From contig OW240912.1 of assembly GCA_933207985.1 (NCBI GenBank), forward strand, positions 254,802,518 through 254,866,517: DNA of 64,000 nt, read 5' to 3'. Source of the DNA: Pelobates cultripes (taxonomy: Eukaryota; Chordata; Amphibia; Anura; Pelobatidae). Position 1 is the stretch's first letter, and every line of letters starts with the position of its first letter. A program made the position numbers and the translations under genes. Positions 1 to 12,712 of this stretch are shown piece after piece. The notes beneath the pieces were generated by a model. It saw only the letters and a list, made by a program, of their open reading frames with translations. It was not told the DNA's origin and searched no databases.

Positions 1-880
1 TTAAAAAAAAATCATCCTTTCTTACTTTGTTGGATCTTGTATTCCAAAATTGTTCTTATTACGCTTCCTATTTGTATTCACTTCTTTCACATATGGATTG
101 AGAAAAGATCAGGTATTTAGCAGCTCTTTTCTGGTTAAAACTAAAGGGAAGTCTGTTCTGTTTAAAGATAAGGCGTTGTTTTTGTTTTTCAAGTGCAAGG
201 AGACCTTTCTCTTTTAGACTAGTGTCTCTATTGTGCTTTCTGTCCCTAATAACAAAAGTAAAATATGATTTCAAAAAGTACTGTAAGATTTAAAGAGGTA
301 TATCTATGCAGTGGTCAACATTTAAGTCCAACATTTAAGTCTAGGCAGGCTAAAAAGTTACTGGCGCTGCACACACTGGAGGGATGAATTTCTACTCGCA
401 AGGGCTGAATATTCACTCGCCAGTGGCTAGAGGACGAGTGTCAATTTTGATGTTTGTAGTATAGAACAGTTCCACCAACCTAGTATTAACACTTCTAGAG
501 GTCAGGGTGCAGGTGGAATCAACAAAAAATGTAAATATGTATGAAGAAAATAATATGGGTTTACTTTTGACTTTTAAAGTAGACAATCGTGCCACTTTTA
601 TTTACGAAAAACAGTGAAATATTCTGAGTGAACTCATTCTAAACAACCATTTAGGACTTTTTTTTGTTTTCTGGGGCTTTCTAGTGTAGCTATGTTTTAT
701 GCCTTTAAGAATAAATAGTGTCCTTCTTATTTTCACAACTGAATAATTTCCCACTATTTATTTGAAGTGTGCTTTTGGAAGGATTTTACTTGTATTAAAT
801 AAAAATTACCTCTTCTTTTTTTTTTTTTTTCTTGAACTTTCTGATTTCTGAAGTATTTATTTTTTTTTTTTTCTTGGCAG
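1..880 (+). other. TAB3 intron (upstream part)
   Basis: AT-rich sequence with no exon that I can support. It ends in two long T tracts that form the polypyrimidine tract of the exon at 881. The gene's 5' exons lie outside the window. Confidence 0.6.
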
Positions 881-974
881 CCAGAAGAAATGACCAGATT
901 GAGGGGACTGAACAGGCAGCTCCAAATAAATGTAGACTGTACACTGAAAGAAGTTGACCTACTTCAGTCAAGAG
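881..974 (+). CDS. TAB3: TAB3 coding exon: coiled-coil segment
   Basis: A long T-rich tract ending in TTGGCAG precedes the exon, and a GTACAG donor follows AGAG. The 94 bp encode 31 residues ([14 protein letters not shown]... VDLLQSR) plus one leftover G. The heptad-like leucines and the charged pattern match the conserved C-terminal coiled coil of TAB2/TAB3. Confidence 0.88.
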
Positions 975-3900
975 GTACAGATCTGAATGCTTTATTACTT
1001 TATTATGATTTGATAAGATACATATTTTTCAGGCTTGGTCTGCCATGATGCAAATGCAATTTTACATCCCACAATTACTTTGTCTTCTGACAATGTACCT
1101 TTTAAACGGACACTCCAGGCTGGTGTGTTTAAATAAAAAAACAAACTGAAAAATGTTTGCTGCAGAAGCTTGCTTGTAAAAGTGCAGCAGCTTTGCAAAC
1201 ATCCCACTCTAAGACCAAAAAGGAGCCTCACATATCTATTATGCAGAGTCTTATTTCTTCCCATAAGCCCTTGTCCCCGGAAGAACCTAACCTCCTTTCC
1301 AACCATTAACAGTGATGAGGTGTACCACTGTAAACTGATAGCAGCCATATTGTATCTACTGCTCTTTAAGTGGCAGCCATGAACACAGTTATGTGAACAC
1401 AGTGTTATTTTGAGTCTCAGAATGTACAGATAGTCTCTCTGTTAGACTGTTAAGTAAGTAGCTTAATGATGGTCACCTCAAACAACTTGCAGTGAGAAAA
1501 AAAATGAATGCTGTGGCTCACTGACATTAGAGTATCTATGACTATTGAACATATTTTACATAATCACATTTTAGTGTGTGGGTAGACATTAGAAATAGGT
1601 AAATGTAAAAGCAGAATCAATATTCACTTTTTATGCCCACACTGTATAAATAGATAATTTTATACAAGTGAATGTTTTTTATTTTTTTTAAACTAGGCAC
1701 AGCTTAGTGAATGATTACAAAACTGTTTTTATTAACTTGAGGCAAAGGAAATTAATTTGCAAGGAAATGGCAAATTCCTAATCTTAAGTATTCATTAAGA
1801 TTAACTGGCCTCTCATTAAATCTCATAGCATCCTACATTAAACACACAGTCTCTATTTGGTACGCAGCAGGTAATGGTCTCTAAAGCCCTTCAGTAAAAA
1901 AGTCTGCAATTTTAGAGATAATAAATTTGAATTGTCCACTTGCACATTGCCTGGCTAGGTAATTTAACTCTCTTAGTTGAAGCATGCAGGTTGTTCTCAC
2001 ATTGAATGCTAATGCTATTCTGGAAAATGTACCAAATCTCCACAAACATACATGCATTTTCATAACCTTGATTTATTTAATGTCTGTTCTGCTTTGCAAG
2101 TCAAATAAGTATAGCAAAATATATAACCCTTTTTCAGTCCTGTCAAGTTTACCTTAAAACTTTAAATTTTCAGAGGGGAGTAAAATGCTTTGTATTTATG
2201 TAGGCAAATAAAGTAAGCAAAAAAAATGTTAAATCATTTACTTAATGACAAAAAGTTTATTGTGCCTCAGCACTGTAAACAAATACAATATACAGTACGC
2301 GTGTATACTCTGTCCTATACGTTAACGTATCTCAAATAATATTCCACACTTCTGTGTGACTTCTCCAAAACCACACAATATATACACATTTAAATATAAA
2401 CACACATGATGCTTCGGTTTGTTTATATTCAAAGATGAACTTAAGAATCCTATAAATACACAGATGAATGTTCATTTCATATTGATGTATTTGTTCTGTT
2501 ATCAGAAATGTTTTTTGCTTTGTTTATTTTATCAGTTTTAAATCTTTCTAACCATCATGCGTGCGATGTTATTAGAAAAATAAAAGATTTCTAGATAACT
2601 CAAATGTATATTTATAAACAAAGGTGACAGCCCGTTTAATTTATCATTTTGTTTTGTTTTTTTCAATGTTTTTTTTTTCATTCCTAGGAATGGGAAAGCT
2701 TGATGTTAAGGCAATGAGTAACTTTTATGAAAACATTGCTCCCGGTCCTGCTGTGCCCTCTAACACGTGCAAAAACGGTAATTATTTGCTTTTTGAGGGC
2801 TGTTGGTATTGTTAGATATCACGATTTATTGTTTTGTGGATGTTGCTTTTGAAGCTGATGACACTAATACAATACTAGCAAGAGGTACTAAATTTTTTTT
2901 TTTTTAAATCAAATAAATCATTCATAACATGCCATGATCTGTATCACAAAAAAAACCTTAGTAATAACAATGTTATGATTATAATGAAATAAAAACTAAA
3001 ACCACATCAGAGTGTATGGTAGCAACCATAATACTAGTATCAGGCAAGGCAGCTAAAACAATGTCGCAAACATATGTAACAAAGTCTAGTAACAGTTAAA
3101 ATAAGCTCTAGTACAAAATAGATGTGTAACGAACTGTAAAAAAGAAATATGTCTGTAATTCAAGCATTGTAACGACGCTCAGCAAATCTCTCAAACCAGT
3201 AACTGAATCCCCAATTCCGCACAGCACTCATCTGTCCTAACAAAGTAATCTCTGACATCATCCCCGTCTCAGTGGAGCTTTATTGCAGCTGATGAATAGG
3301 ATATGTATTATAACTGGAGTTTTTACTATTTATCTTAATATAGCACAGTATTACTGTGCTAAAATAAATTGTGCTACAACGTTGGGGCAGAATTAAATCA
3401 TTTATTAATATTTCCGTGTTTTTTTTTTGTTTTGTTTTTTTTTTTCAACATTAGTTGCAATATACACTAAACAAGAATTAGAGTAGAATTGGCAAGGATA
3501 ATTACTGGAAAAAAAGTCTTGACAGGTCAGTTATTTTCTAGACCTACTGCAGGGACCTGTCTGGTTCTAGGCTTAGTGAAAAGGGTTGACAATATTTGTA
3601 AGATCCTGTGTGCTAATGAACAGCACATTATTTATTGTTTTTAAACAATATTGCCAATTAAGTTTCTTGTCCCTGAGGAAAGGCAGTGTTTACACTTATC
3701 CCTGAGGCAATTTGAAGCTCTTTATGGTGTGGTCCTGCATAGGGTGCATGAAGGTGTGCTGAACACTCCCCATAAAGATGGTGATCAATTTCTCTCTATG
3801 AGGATATGCGGATTGGAGCACAAGGTGATTGCACCTCCATGCTTCCCTATGGTGACACTTTGGATTGCCTGAGATCATATGTAATGACGTTCTCAGACAG

Positions 3901-6900
3901 GGGAGGAGTGGGGGTCGCAGCTATACCAGCACACGGGGGGTAGAGGGGAATTGAGTTATATAAAATGCTTTATTTAACTTGTTAAGTGGGAGGAGGCCCT
4001 GCGTCTAACATTGGGTATACATGTTTGTGTTCTTTTAACAAAATATACATAACTTGTTAACAGATTTTTATTTCTCTCATTTAGAGGCCTCAGATTCCTC
4101 CTCTGAACGAGTCGCTAGAAGAATAAGCGTGACATCAAAAGTGAAGGCCGACCTTCCTGATTCACAAACTGCTGTTTCTATGGAAATAGGTAAATGTCTT
4201 AAATAATTTATATACATACAAAAAGTATTTGTAATACTGTGATTCTGGAAATTCAATGGAGATGAAGGGTACAGTTTTCCTTTTGAGCTTGCTAAGCTAC
4301 AGTATCTAAATGCCACTGTTTGTGTATTCAAAAGCCCACTCTCATTTCAGAACTTGGGGCATGACAGAAGTGATTTGTAAATTAGCAACCCAGAACTTTT
4401 GGTTTCACGTAGTCAAGTGTCAGTGTAGGCTTCATTGTGCATGTGATGTGCACATGCTGCCTGCATGATAGTGAAGGTTCTATCTCCCCTGTGAAGAGAC
4501 AGATGAACTGTGGACTGGCATGCAGCATACCAGCTCTAATACACATCCTAGTTCACTAAAACATGAACCAGCTATACACCTAATGTGATGATTTCAGCAA
4601 CTCTTTTGAGGATTTTCAACACTCGTAGTCTCACAGTATTTTTTACTTTGGTGCTTATGAACTCCAGCCGAAAATTTAAAGGAACCCTGATACAGTTCAC
4701 TCAAAGGACTTATTAATTCTCATTCTCTCTCTCTCTCTTAATAGATATATTTATATAAGCATATACATACGCACACACACGGATCAGTCAAAACACTGAC
4801 CGGTGAAGTGAATAACAATGATTACAATGGTACTTGACAAGGGGTCAGTTCTTAAGTTACATGTATTGGAAGCAGGAAAAATAGGCAAGCCAAAAGATCT
4901 GAGTGACTTTGACAAGTGTCTAATAGTGCTGGTTAGACAACTTTATCCTAGGATCTCCAAAACAGCAAGTGTTTTGGAGTGTGTCCAGTATGGAGTGGTT
5001 GGTACCTACCAAAAGTGGTTCAAGGAAGCACAACCAGTGATCCAGCATTAGGGTCATGGGTGCCCAAGGCTCATTGATATACAAGGTGAGCAAAGGCTAG
5101 GATTTCAGGTTTAATCACACAGGAGAGCTACTGTAGCTCAAATTGCTGAAAAATTTAATGCTGGCCATGATAGAAATGTGTCAAAACATACAGTTCATTG
5201 CAGTTTGCTGGGTGTGGGGCTGCATAGTCACGGAGTGCCCACTATGACACCTGCAATGGAGACGTGCATACGAACTGGACCATGGAGCAATATCAGAATG
5301 TTGCCTGGTCTGATGAATCACATTCACTTTTAGATCAGATGGATGACTGGCTGCATGTGCATAGTTTACTTGGGGAAGAGATGGCAGCAGTATGGACTAT
5401 GGGAAGAAGGCAAGCCAGTGAAGGCAGTATTATGTTGTGGGCAATGTTTTACTGGGAAACTGGGTTCCTGGCATTGCAGGCCAAGTACACCCCTTTATGG
5501 CAATGGTTTTCCCTGATGACAGTGGCTTCTTTTAGCAGGATAACGCACACAACATTCTTCAGAAATAGTTTGAGGAACATGACAAAGAGCTCAAGGTGTT
5601 GCTTTAGCCTCCAAATTCCCCAAATATCAATCTGATTGAGCATCTGTGAGATGTGCTGGAACTTGCAGGACTTTAATAGGATCTGCTGCTAATGTCTTGG
5701 TGCCATATGCCTCAGTTCATCGGAGCTGTTTTCACAGTATCTGGTAATAATCTATCTATCTCTTTATAATGTCTTGGTGCCAGATATTGCTAAAACAGTT
5801 CTGATGCGTTAAGGCATGACATCTGAACTTGTCCTGTCATATAGAACACCAAGATGGCATTTTCTACCCCATATATTTAACAAATATGTATTTATGAGGT
5901 TTAAAAAAAAGTTATACCTTTTTGTCCTGCAACTTGGCCCTTCCATCTTAGCTCCTTATCAGTAATTGTTATAAGCTCTGTCCTTTGCACCTGGCAACTG
6001 GCACTTTTTTATTAGGTTAAATTGAACAGTTCGGCATTACTGTTAGGTCCACCCTATTCCCTGGGGTAAAAGGTTACAAAAAAGGTTTTAAAACTTACCT
6101 GGCATCCTGCACCTGACAAATATCCCAGTGCAGACCTCTGTCTGACAAAAACAGGGGACCTTGTGCAGTCCAAAAACTGGCTTCTCATAGAGAAGCCTGT
6201 AATTGGACAGTTTTGCCAGCTCAGAGCACATGCCCTGGGCCAGGGAGCCAGTTGGGGCTAGACAGTGGAGGGCAATTCTACATTTAAAAATAAATAAATG
6301 ACAAATACAAAATAAATAAAAATTACTGCTTAGTCGATACAACCCAAATGAAAACATACATTTAATGATGTATTTCTTCATTGGGATATATCTAAAACCA
6401 GCTTGCAAACAACTTCACACATAAAGCTTTTCAGTCGGGAATCACTTTAAATGAGAGGGGGCGTGGCTTGGAGAGCGACGCGGATGCAGCACACCGAGTG
6501 AGCTCCTCGTTTTACTGTCCCTTGTAAAGCTGCAAATTTAATCTTTACATTAAAAAAAACAAAACTGGTTGTGTGCCACTGCAACTGCTGCTCCATAAAG
6601 CAGCACTTTTGGTGGCACACAACAAGTGCAAAAGACAAACAGACAAGAGTGACCGCTCAAGCTTTTCCTCGGCCAGAAAATCGCGACCGAGAAATGCCAG
6701 CCCAGACGAGGGGAGTCAAGTTAGTGGCCCCTAGAGCTTACCTGAGGTCCTACCTCGAATGGCTGTTTGACAAGATACTGCAAAACACAAGTAAGTCTTT
6801 GTCGGAGCTTAAGAGTAATCTACATGACACAGGGAAAAAAAACGCTAGAGTCGAAACACAGATGGGCGAATTCGACGCACACAACAACATGGAGGATTTA

Positions 6901-9900
6901 GGCACAGCAAGTTAAACTGATGGATCTTGAAGATTGGTCTAGAAGACATAATATACGCCTCAGTCGAGTATTTGAATAAGTGAAAACGCAAGAGCTAGAT
7001 GAGTTTGGAATTGGGTATTTCAGGTGCTGGGCCCAGGATCTGCCAGTTAATATCCTTCTCATAGAACACATAGGGTTGCCAAGCTGAGATTTATACTGCC
7101 GAAGGCACCGAGCTACACATTGGCGCATCTCTATTTCCATGCCAAGGAGGTGATCCTGAAGGCCTCCAGACAAAAGAAAGACCTACCATCTAAATATGCA
7201 TCAATACAAATATGTACAGATTTATCAGTACTTACCTTCTAGAAGCGGCAAGAGTTTAGATTACCGATGCACTACGGAGAAACATCTTGTACCGATGGGG
7301 ATTCGCCCCTCCCTTCTCCCCACCCCCGCTTGCCACCTCCAGCAGTAAAAAATACAAAGGCATTTTCACATTACTGGCAAAATTCTGTGGTAGGGAATAC
7401 CAAGAAAATAGCTATTACATAAAATGTAATTGGTTGACTGGGGCAAAGTGCTTGGGCTCTCTGGGTATTCAGGAATCGAAGTTAGAGAGTATATATAATA
7501 TGTCCATAACTCTGTTATAAGACGCCAAGTTGAAATCGGTAAAATAGGAGGGGGGGGATCTTAACTTTTAAGGTACAATTTGTTCATCATACAACAGAGA
7601 GCACTGGGAAGCGTCAAGGCGTCATTGCTACGTTTAGGTCATTAGACTAGGCAATAGAACAGGCAATGCTGTTGTTGTTTTGTTATGTTTCAGTTTCCTT
7701 TTGTAGTTGGGCCTGGATGTTGGCTCAAATGGAATAAAAAGTTCTGGTTACTAATAGCATGTTCCCACAATGTATCATAGTTATGGTACAGGATTTACAG
7801 TATGACAATTGTTTGATATTTGCTTTATGTTTATTATTTTCTTGCCACTATTTTATTTCCCACAATGCTCTTTTCTTTCCTACTCTTGGATTGTTTCCCA
7901 CTCCCCCCAGTGAGGGCCATTATATTGACCGAATGCACACTGGTCCTTGACACTACAAAATGTGGATAACTCACACGTAGCATAGGTGGAGGCAAAGGGA
8001 GGTATTTAGTTCTTGACAGCATGGGTAGGGGCTCTTGGATATCTACCAAATTGAGAGCTTGGGATTCTGATCGCGAGCAAGGTGCAAGAACCAAGGAATT
8101 GTTACCTAGAAATGAAATCTATTGTCACAATGTAAGGAGATTTAATACCTCAGCAAAGAGATACTGCTTATTTAGAGGTCAGGTCCGCCCTGACGTGGTT
8201 TGCCTTCAAGTAATCCACCTTAAAGCCTCTCCAATCCTTAAACCAACAGACTAGCCATTTCAATACCACGTCACATCCAGATCTAAATCCAGAGGGGTAT
8301 CTTTGCTTATTAACAGAAATGTGTCCATTACACCACATGAGGTGGAGTTGGACAAGGAAGGCAGATATGTCATAGTGGTATGCAAGATTAATAACACGTT
8401 ATACACAATAGTAAATCTACATGCCCTAAATTCCAACCAGAAGAACTTCTTACATACGGTGTTATCTAAAACTGCTCCAGTCCATAGGAGAAGGACCTTC
8501 CTCTGCGGGGACTTATCTACATAGTGGATCCACGAATGTACTCCACCATACACCACACTTCAGACATTCACGACTGTTCCACAATTGTAAAACCTATGCT
8601 AAGCTGCAATTTGAACATAATTTGTATGATTTGTGGAGAGTACAGAGAGAGGGACTTGACATACATTTCGCATTTTCATAAATCCTATTCCAGTGTTAAT
8701 AGGATTAAATTGCAAAGCACATACATAGATCAGATCTTTGAGTGCTACATGGGTAGCATCTCCTGGTCGTACCATCCCATAGTGATCCTAAAAGATGCAT
8801 ACAACAACAAGCATAGAAGTCCATGGAGGATAAATGAGGATGGAGTGGGAGTTGAGAACGAGCTTCCACTTGCAGGCTCTATGCGCAATGATGACAGATG
8901 TAAAATTTCCACAGAATTGACATTAAGCAGCCCGGTACAGAGTTCAGGGCTGCCTATGTCACGTGTGCACTAGCCCCCAGCACACAAGGGCCAAAAACTC
9001 AAGCAGAAATACTGCACATACAGACAGAAGTTTAAACCAATGTTTCTGTTTGTCTCCCTAACTAGCTTTGTGTGCCATTGATATGCCTGAACTAAACTGG
9101 ATTGTGATGTAATTTGCCAAGTCTTTAATAGAAATTAAAAAGAAAACAGAGCATCACTTAAAAAAGATTAACACAAGTTATAGGCGATTTTCAATATCTT
9201 TTTCAATTATCTAATTTCCAGAGAAGTAATAGCTGGCCTTTAAAGGAGCTCGTGACTATATTACTGAAGTACTGATTATTAAAAAGCTCTTAAAGGGACT
9301 CTATAGGCACTCAGACCACTTCAGCCTATTGCAGTGGTCTGGGTGCCAACTCCCATCACCCTTAACCCTGCAAGTGTAATTATTGCAGTTTTTATATACT
9401 GCAATAATCGCCTTGTAGGGTTAAGTCCTCCTGTAGTGGCTGTCTACTAGACAGCCACTAAAGAAACTTCTGTGTTTTTAGATGACTAAACTACGCTGGA
9501 CATCCTGCCGCTTTGCATGAGGACCTCCAGCGTCGCCGGAATCCCCATTGGAAAGCATTGAATAATGCTTTCCTATGGGGAAATCCTAATGCGCTGCGGC
9601 CATTGCCGTGCATGCACATTAGGTCTTCCCCGCCGGTGGATGTCGGCAGGGGAGGAGCGTGGGCAGAGCCTGACTCAGCGCCGAGGAACATTGGTGCTGG
9701 ATTCAGGTAAATGTCTTAAGGGGGATTTTAACCCCTTTAGCGACATCAGATGGGGGGCAGGAGAAAGGGGGGCACTCCAGGATTCTACGGTGCCAGGAAA
9801 ACGGGTTTATTTTCCTAGCACTAGAGAATCCCTTTAATTATCACAATTATTCACTTTTTAAACACTGTCTAGCTATCCAGAAACTTTGCAAAGATTTTTG

Positions 9901-10416
9901 GAAAGCATTTATTAGGTATATGACTGGTTTGGATATTACACGGATTCCAGAAATGTCTGTTAAGACATTCCCACTGCCTATTTGATTACAGGACTGAGTT
10001 TCACTGGGTTCCAGAGGATGATATTCAGGAAGACAGCCACTATAGATGGTTTTAACCATGCAATGTAAACATTGCAGAGTTAAAACTTCAGGGCTTTTGC
10101 ACCCTAAGGGAGATGAAATCGTCTGGGTGACTTTAGTGGTCTTTTAAAGCCTACTCTGTTGAAGGTGGCATGGAACAGCAGAACATCGTTAAGGGGGTTA
10201 AATATAAATTTTCATCAAAAACCAGACCTAAACTTTTTTTTTAATCAAAACGTTCTAATGAGAAATGTTTATTTTTCAGTTCGACAGAAACCCAGCCCAA
10301 GACCTGCAAGAGATGAAGATTTTGAAGGATCTCCGTGGAATTGCAATAGTTGTACTTTCCTCAATCACCCAGCACTAAACCGCTGTGAGCAGTGCGAGAT
10401 GCCACGATTCACCTGA
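881..10416 (+). CDS. TAB3: TAB3, C-terminal part (4 exons; 5' part lies outside the window)
   Basis: Join 881-974, 2688-2777, 4085-4189, 10280-10416. TAB2/TAB3 are adaptors that bind the kinase TAK1 and carry it to K63-linked polyubiquitin in TNF, IL-1 and TLR signalling; they act in the cytosol. The exons encode in order: a coiled-coil segment (about 31 residues, family TAK1-binding region), a short linker, a basic/Ser segment with an RRIS motif, and a terminal NZF zinc finger with WNCNSC and CEQCEMP, whose four Cys bind zinc. All three introns are phase 1 and the frame is continuous. The C-terminal residues PRFT and the [11 protein letters not shown] context fit TAB3 better than TAB2, from family knowledge. 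The gene ends 10.3 kb before the stop codon of the convergent CAP-Gly gene on the other strand. Confidence 0.88.
975..4084 (+). other. TAB3 introns around the linker exon
   Basis: AT-rich intronic sequence flanking the exon at 2688-2777. Nothing coding was recognised. Short stretches near 1095 and 1360 resemble worn ends of the TTAA-flanked MITE family seen elsewhere in the window. Confidence 0.5.
2688..2777 (+). CDS. TAB3: TAB3 coding exon: linker
   Basis: The acceptor is a T-rich tract ending CCTAG and the donor is GGTAAT. The 90-bp exon is phase 1 on both sides and encodes [20 protein letters not shown] and a short Pro/Asn-rich tail. Its length is a multiple of three, so skipping it would keep the frame. 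Confidence 0.87.
4085..4189 (+). CDS. TAB3: TAB3 coding exon: Ser-rich basic segment
   Basis: The acceptor is TCTCATTTAG and the donor is GGTAAATG. The 105-bp exon is phase 1 on both sides and contains [24 protein letters not shown] is a basophilic kinase consensus (inference only). The exon is also frame-neutral if skipped. Confidence 0.87.
4785..5735 (+). mobile_element. Tc1-like DNA transposon, degenerate
   Basis: Frame-broken Tc1-family transposase. The N-terminal piece (4818-5051) has [11 protein letters not shown] and the helix-turn-helix tail [11 protein letters not shown]. The downstream piece (5264-5635) has [17 protein letters not shown] with the first catalytic Asp, then [16 protein letters not shown]. 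Frameshifts and stops separate them and the C-terminal NPIEHLW region is only residual. It sits in the last TAB3 intron and is inactive. Confidence 0.8.
6440..8990 (+). mobile_element. L1-like LINE fragment with endonuclease-domain remnants, broken
   Basis: Several frames together read as an L1-type (L1/Tx1 clade) element. Around 6571-6915 there is an ORF1-like charged segment. From about 8120 to 8930 there is an AP-endonuclease-like region with [14 protein letters not shown], a block [30 protein letters not shown] and SWSYHPIVI. These correspond to the conserved NVRG..., GDFN and SDH blocks of L1 endonucleases, now substituted. Stops and frameshifts throughout, and no reverse transcriptase in this piece. 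Confidence 0.68.
9290..9837. mobile_element. TTAA-flanked MITE (piggyBac-like target), copy 1
   Basis: TTAA occurs at both ends (9290-9293 and 9834-9837), inside inverted ends TTAAAGGGACTC and GAATCCCTTTAA. The body has two internal inverted blocks: CAGACCACTTC/AGTGGTCTGGG, and the self-complementary ACTGCAATAAT region. No transposase is present. The same family recurs at 19316, 29094, 46023 and 54001. The TTAA target suggests piggyBac-type mobilisation; the family name is not known to me. Confidence 0.68.
10280..10416 (+). CDS. TAB3: TAB3 terminal coding exon: NZF ubiquitin-binding zinc finger and stop
   Basis: The acceptor is TTTATTTTTCAG. The exon encodes 44 residues ending PRFT then TGA. 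Cys pairs CNSC and CEQC flank FLNHPALNR, the Npl4-type zinc finger that in TAB2/TAB3 binds K63-linked diubiquitin. The Thr-Phe following the first Cys pair is the known Ile44-patch contact in the NZF family. Confidence 0.92.
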
Positions 10417-11870
10417 GCTCACTATAAACAGCTTCACTTTGCTTGAGGTTTTTCTACAGATTCTATCTAGCATGCAAGCGAAAGTAAGGGACCGTACTGT
10501 ACTCAAATGTACCCACGAGCTGAGCCCAACTGCAGTGGTTCCAATGGAAAGATAATGGCGACAAATGCGATTTAGGCATTTAAAATCTGTGGCAGGACAA
10601 CCTTGTTGGTGATCTACCAAAGGTCTCTTTGCAGTCGTGTGCATGCAAATGATGGAGGTCTTAAGATGCTGGTCATTGGGTTGACATCATTTGTTCTCCA
10701 GAAACATTCTGCATAGGGGAATGAAGGGTTACAGATTTGCAGACCAATTATTTTGGACTTGTTAAGCGGAAAAGATAAACAAAAAAATAATTTCCTTTTC
10801 TGCTTCCCACATGTATCCTGCTGAATGAAGACTTTGGTTGGGAGCAGTTGTAGTATAATGATATTTTATGAAGCTTATAAGGAGAGAAGTAATTGCTGCT
10901 TTCTTCAGGGTAATTAAGTCCCATATGAAATGAATGAGTTATTTAAAGAAAAAAAAAAAAAAGCTGTTAAAGTTGCGGGTGAGAAATCAAGGTTTTAGCC
11001 TTACTGTCATAGAGCACATTATCTGATGTGATATTGCAGTCTCCTTTGTTTGTGCTGTGTCCAGGAAGCTGTATCATCAAACTACTGGTTATGTTCACAA
11101 TCTTGGTATATAACAAGAGCTGAAGATGGAAATATTGCTGCGTTTAGTGTGTTTAGTCCTCTATCTCTCCTAGATAAGTGATTCCTATAGCTTATAGGGA
11201 CATTATATGTGACCATCCAGTATGAATGCTAATTTACAGCCCAGGGTACCTATGCCAAATGCAGAAGTATTTGAAACAGAAAATAAACACTAATATGAAT
11301 GCTTACATCAAATTAGAAAAGTGTCAAAATAGGACTACTCCCCCACACTCTTTTCATGTTAATCTGTGTTACGTGTTCCTGATCTACTGAATCTTTGACT
11401 TAATAGGTATTTCTAGTCCCGTATCGGTGTGTGTGTATGTATAAACACACATTCAGAAATTAATTCTTCTTTAGAGCTTCCCATTTTGTGAATGATGCTT
11501 GATGTTTACAGCACATAAGGTACTTTGTGCCCCCGGTGGACCCACTTGACATCAATTAATATAAAATGCAAGAAATCCAATATAGCTGTGTTATTTACAC
11601 ATTGTTTATAAGCCTGCTCAAAAAAAGTGATGGCAGATTAGAAATATTGTGCACTGTCTTTTTTTTCCTTTTCTTTTCTTTTCATTTTTTTTAAGATAAG
11701 TATTTTTAATATTTTCTTTTTCTGTTTGAACAAAATACACAGAGAATTAAAGAATATATGGATTTTAAATCATACTGGTACTTCTAATGCATCTAAATTC
11801 CTGTATTGTGAAGGTTATTGGTTTGCATCCTGCAAGTTGCTAAAATAATAAAGCACTCAAATGTTTTGTG
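10417..11870 (+). other. TAB3: TAB3 3' UTR (proximal part, end not fixed)
   Basis: AT-rich non-coding sequence follows the stop with no supported ORF. The best poly(A) signal I see is AATAAA at 11847-11852. Mammalian TAB3 has a long 3' UTR, so the true end may lie further on, up to the Tc1 relic near 12.7 kb. RNA data would fix it. Confidence 0.5.
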
Positions 11871-12712
11871 AAATCACAATATTTGTATTTGAGCTATTTA
11901 ATATTTTTTTTATTTTTTTGGGGGGGAGGAGGGATTTTTTTAACAGAATGCACTTTATTGTATAAAACAGTAACTTGTTGACTAGAATAGTATTTATTAG
12001 AACCATATTCATTCATCTTTTGATTTTGTTCCTTGAAAACACTGTTGATAACCAGTGCACTAAAACATTGTAATGTGTATAAAGCAATGTCTTTTTTTTT
12101 GTTTGTTTGTTTTTATTGTTTGTTTGTTTAGGAACTCAAGTTTTGGAAATATAATTAGCTGGTCAGCACACTTGATTTTATGAGCTCAATGGCCCATTAT
12201 TCGATTGTAACATAATGCATGTTGAAATTATGTCCAATACATTCATAACAAGTCTATAATTCACAAAGGAAGGCTGAAAAACAAACGCTAAACCATTTAT
12301 TGAAGGCTGTAATGTGGGGCCTGACAAATGTGATGTGCCAGTGTTAAGCAGTGAAAGGCCACCAAAATGAGTGTTTTGAGCTAGAGGTTACAAGCTACTG
12401 GTGTAAAATGTGCTTTACTGATTTACAACCCACAAACTTTCTTGCAAATGTATTGATCATTTGAATTTCTTAAGAGATCTGAAGTATTTGTGCTCTGTAT
12501 GTGTTCAACACAATTTTTTTATCTTTTTCATTAAATCGGGGACAACTTTGTCTCAGAATTTCACCTATGCCTGACACTGGGCGGAACTACAATGGTGAAG
12601 CAGTGTCATTTTTCCCAGGAAACTAGGTCTGTCTAAGGATATTCACATGGTAAAAGCACCTGGCAGATAAGGAAACAGGAGTAGAAGAGGACCGTCCAGA
12701 AAAAGCATATTC

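Noticed and set aside
881..10416. TAB2 in place of TAB3
   Set aside because: The NZF finger alone would fit both, but the C-terminal PRFT and [11 protein letters not shown] context favour TAB3.
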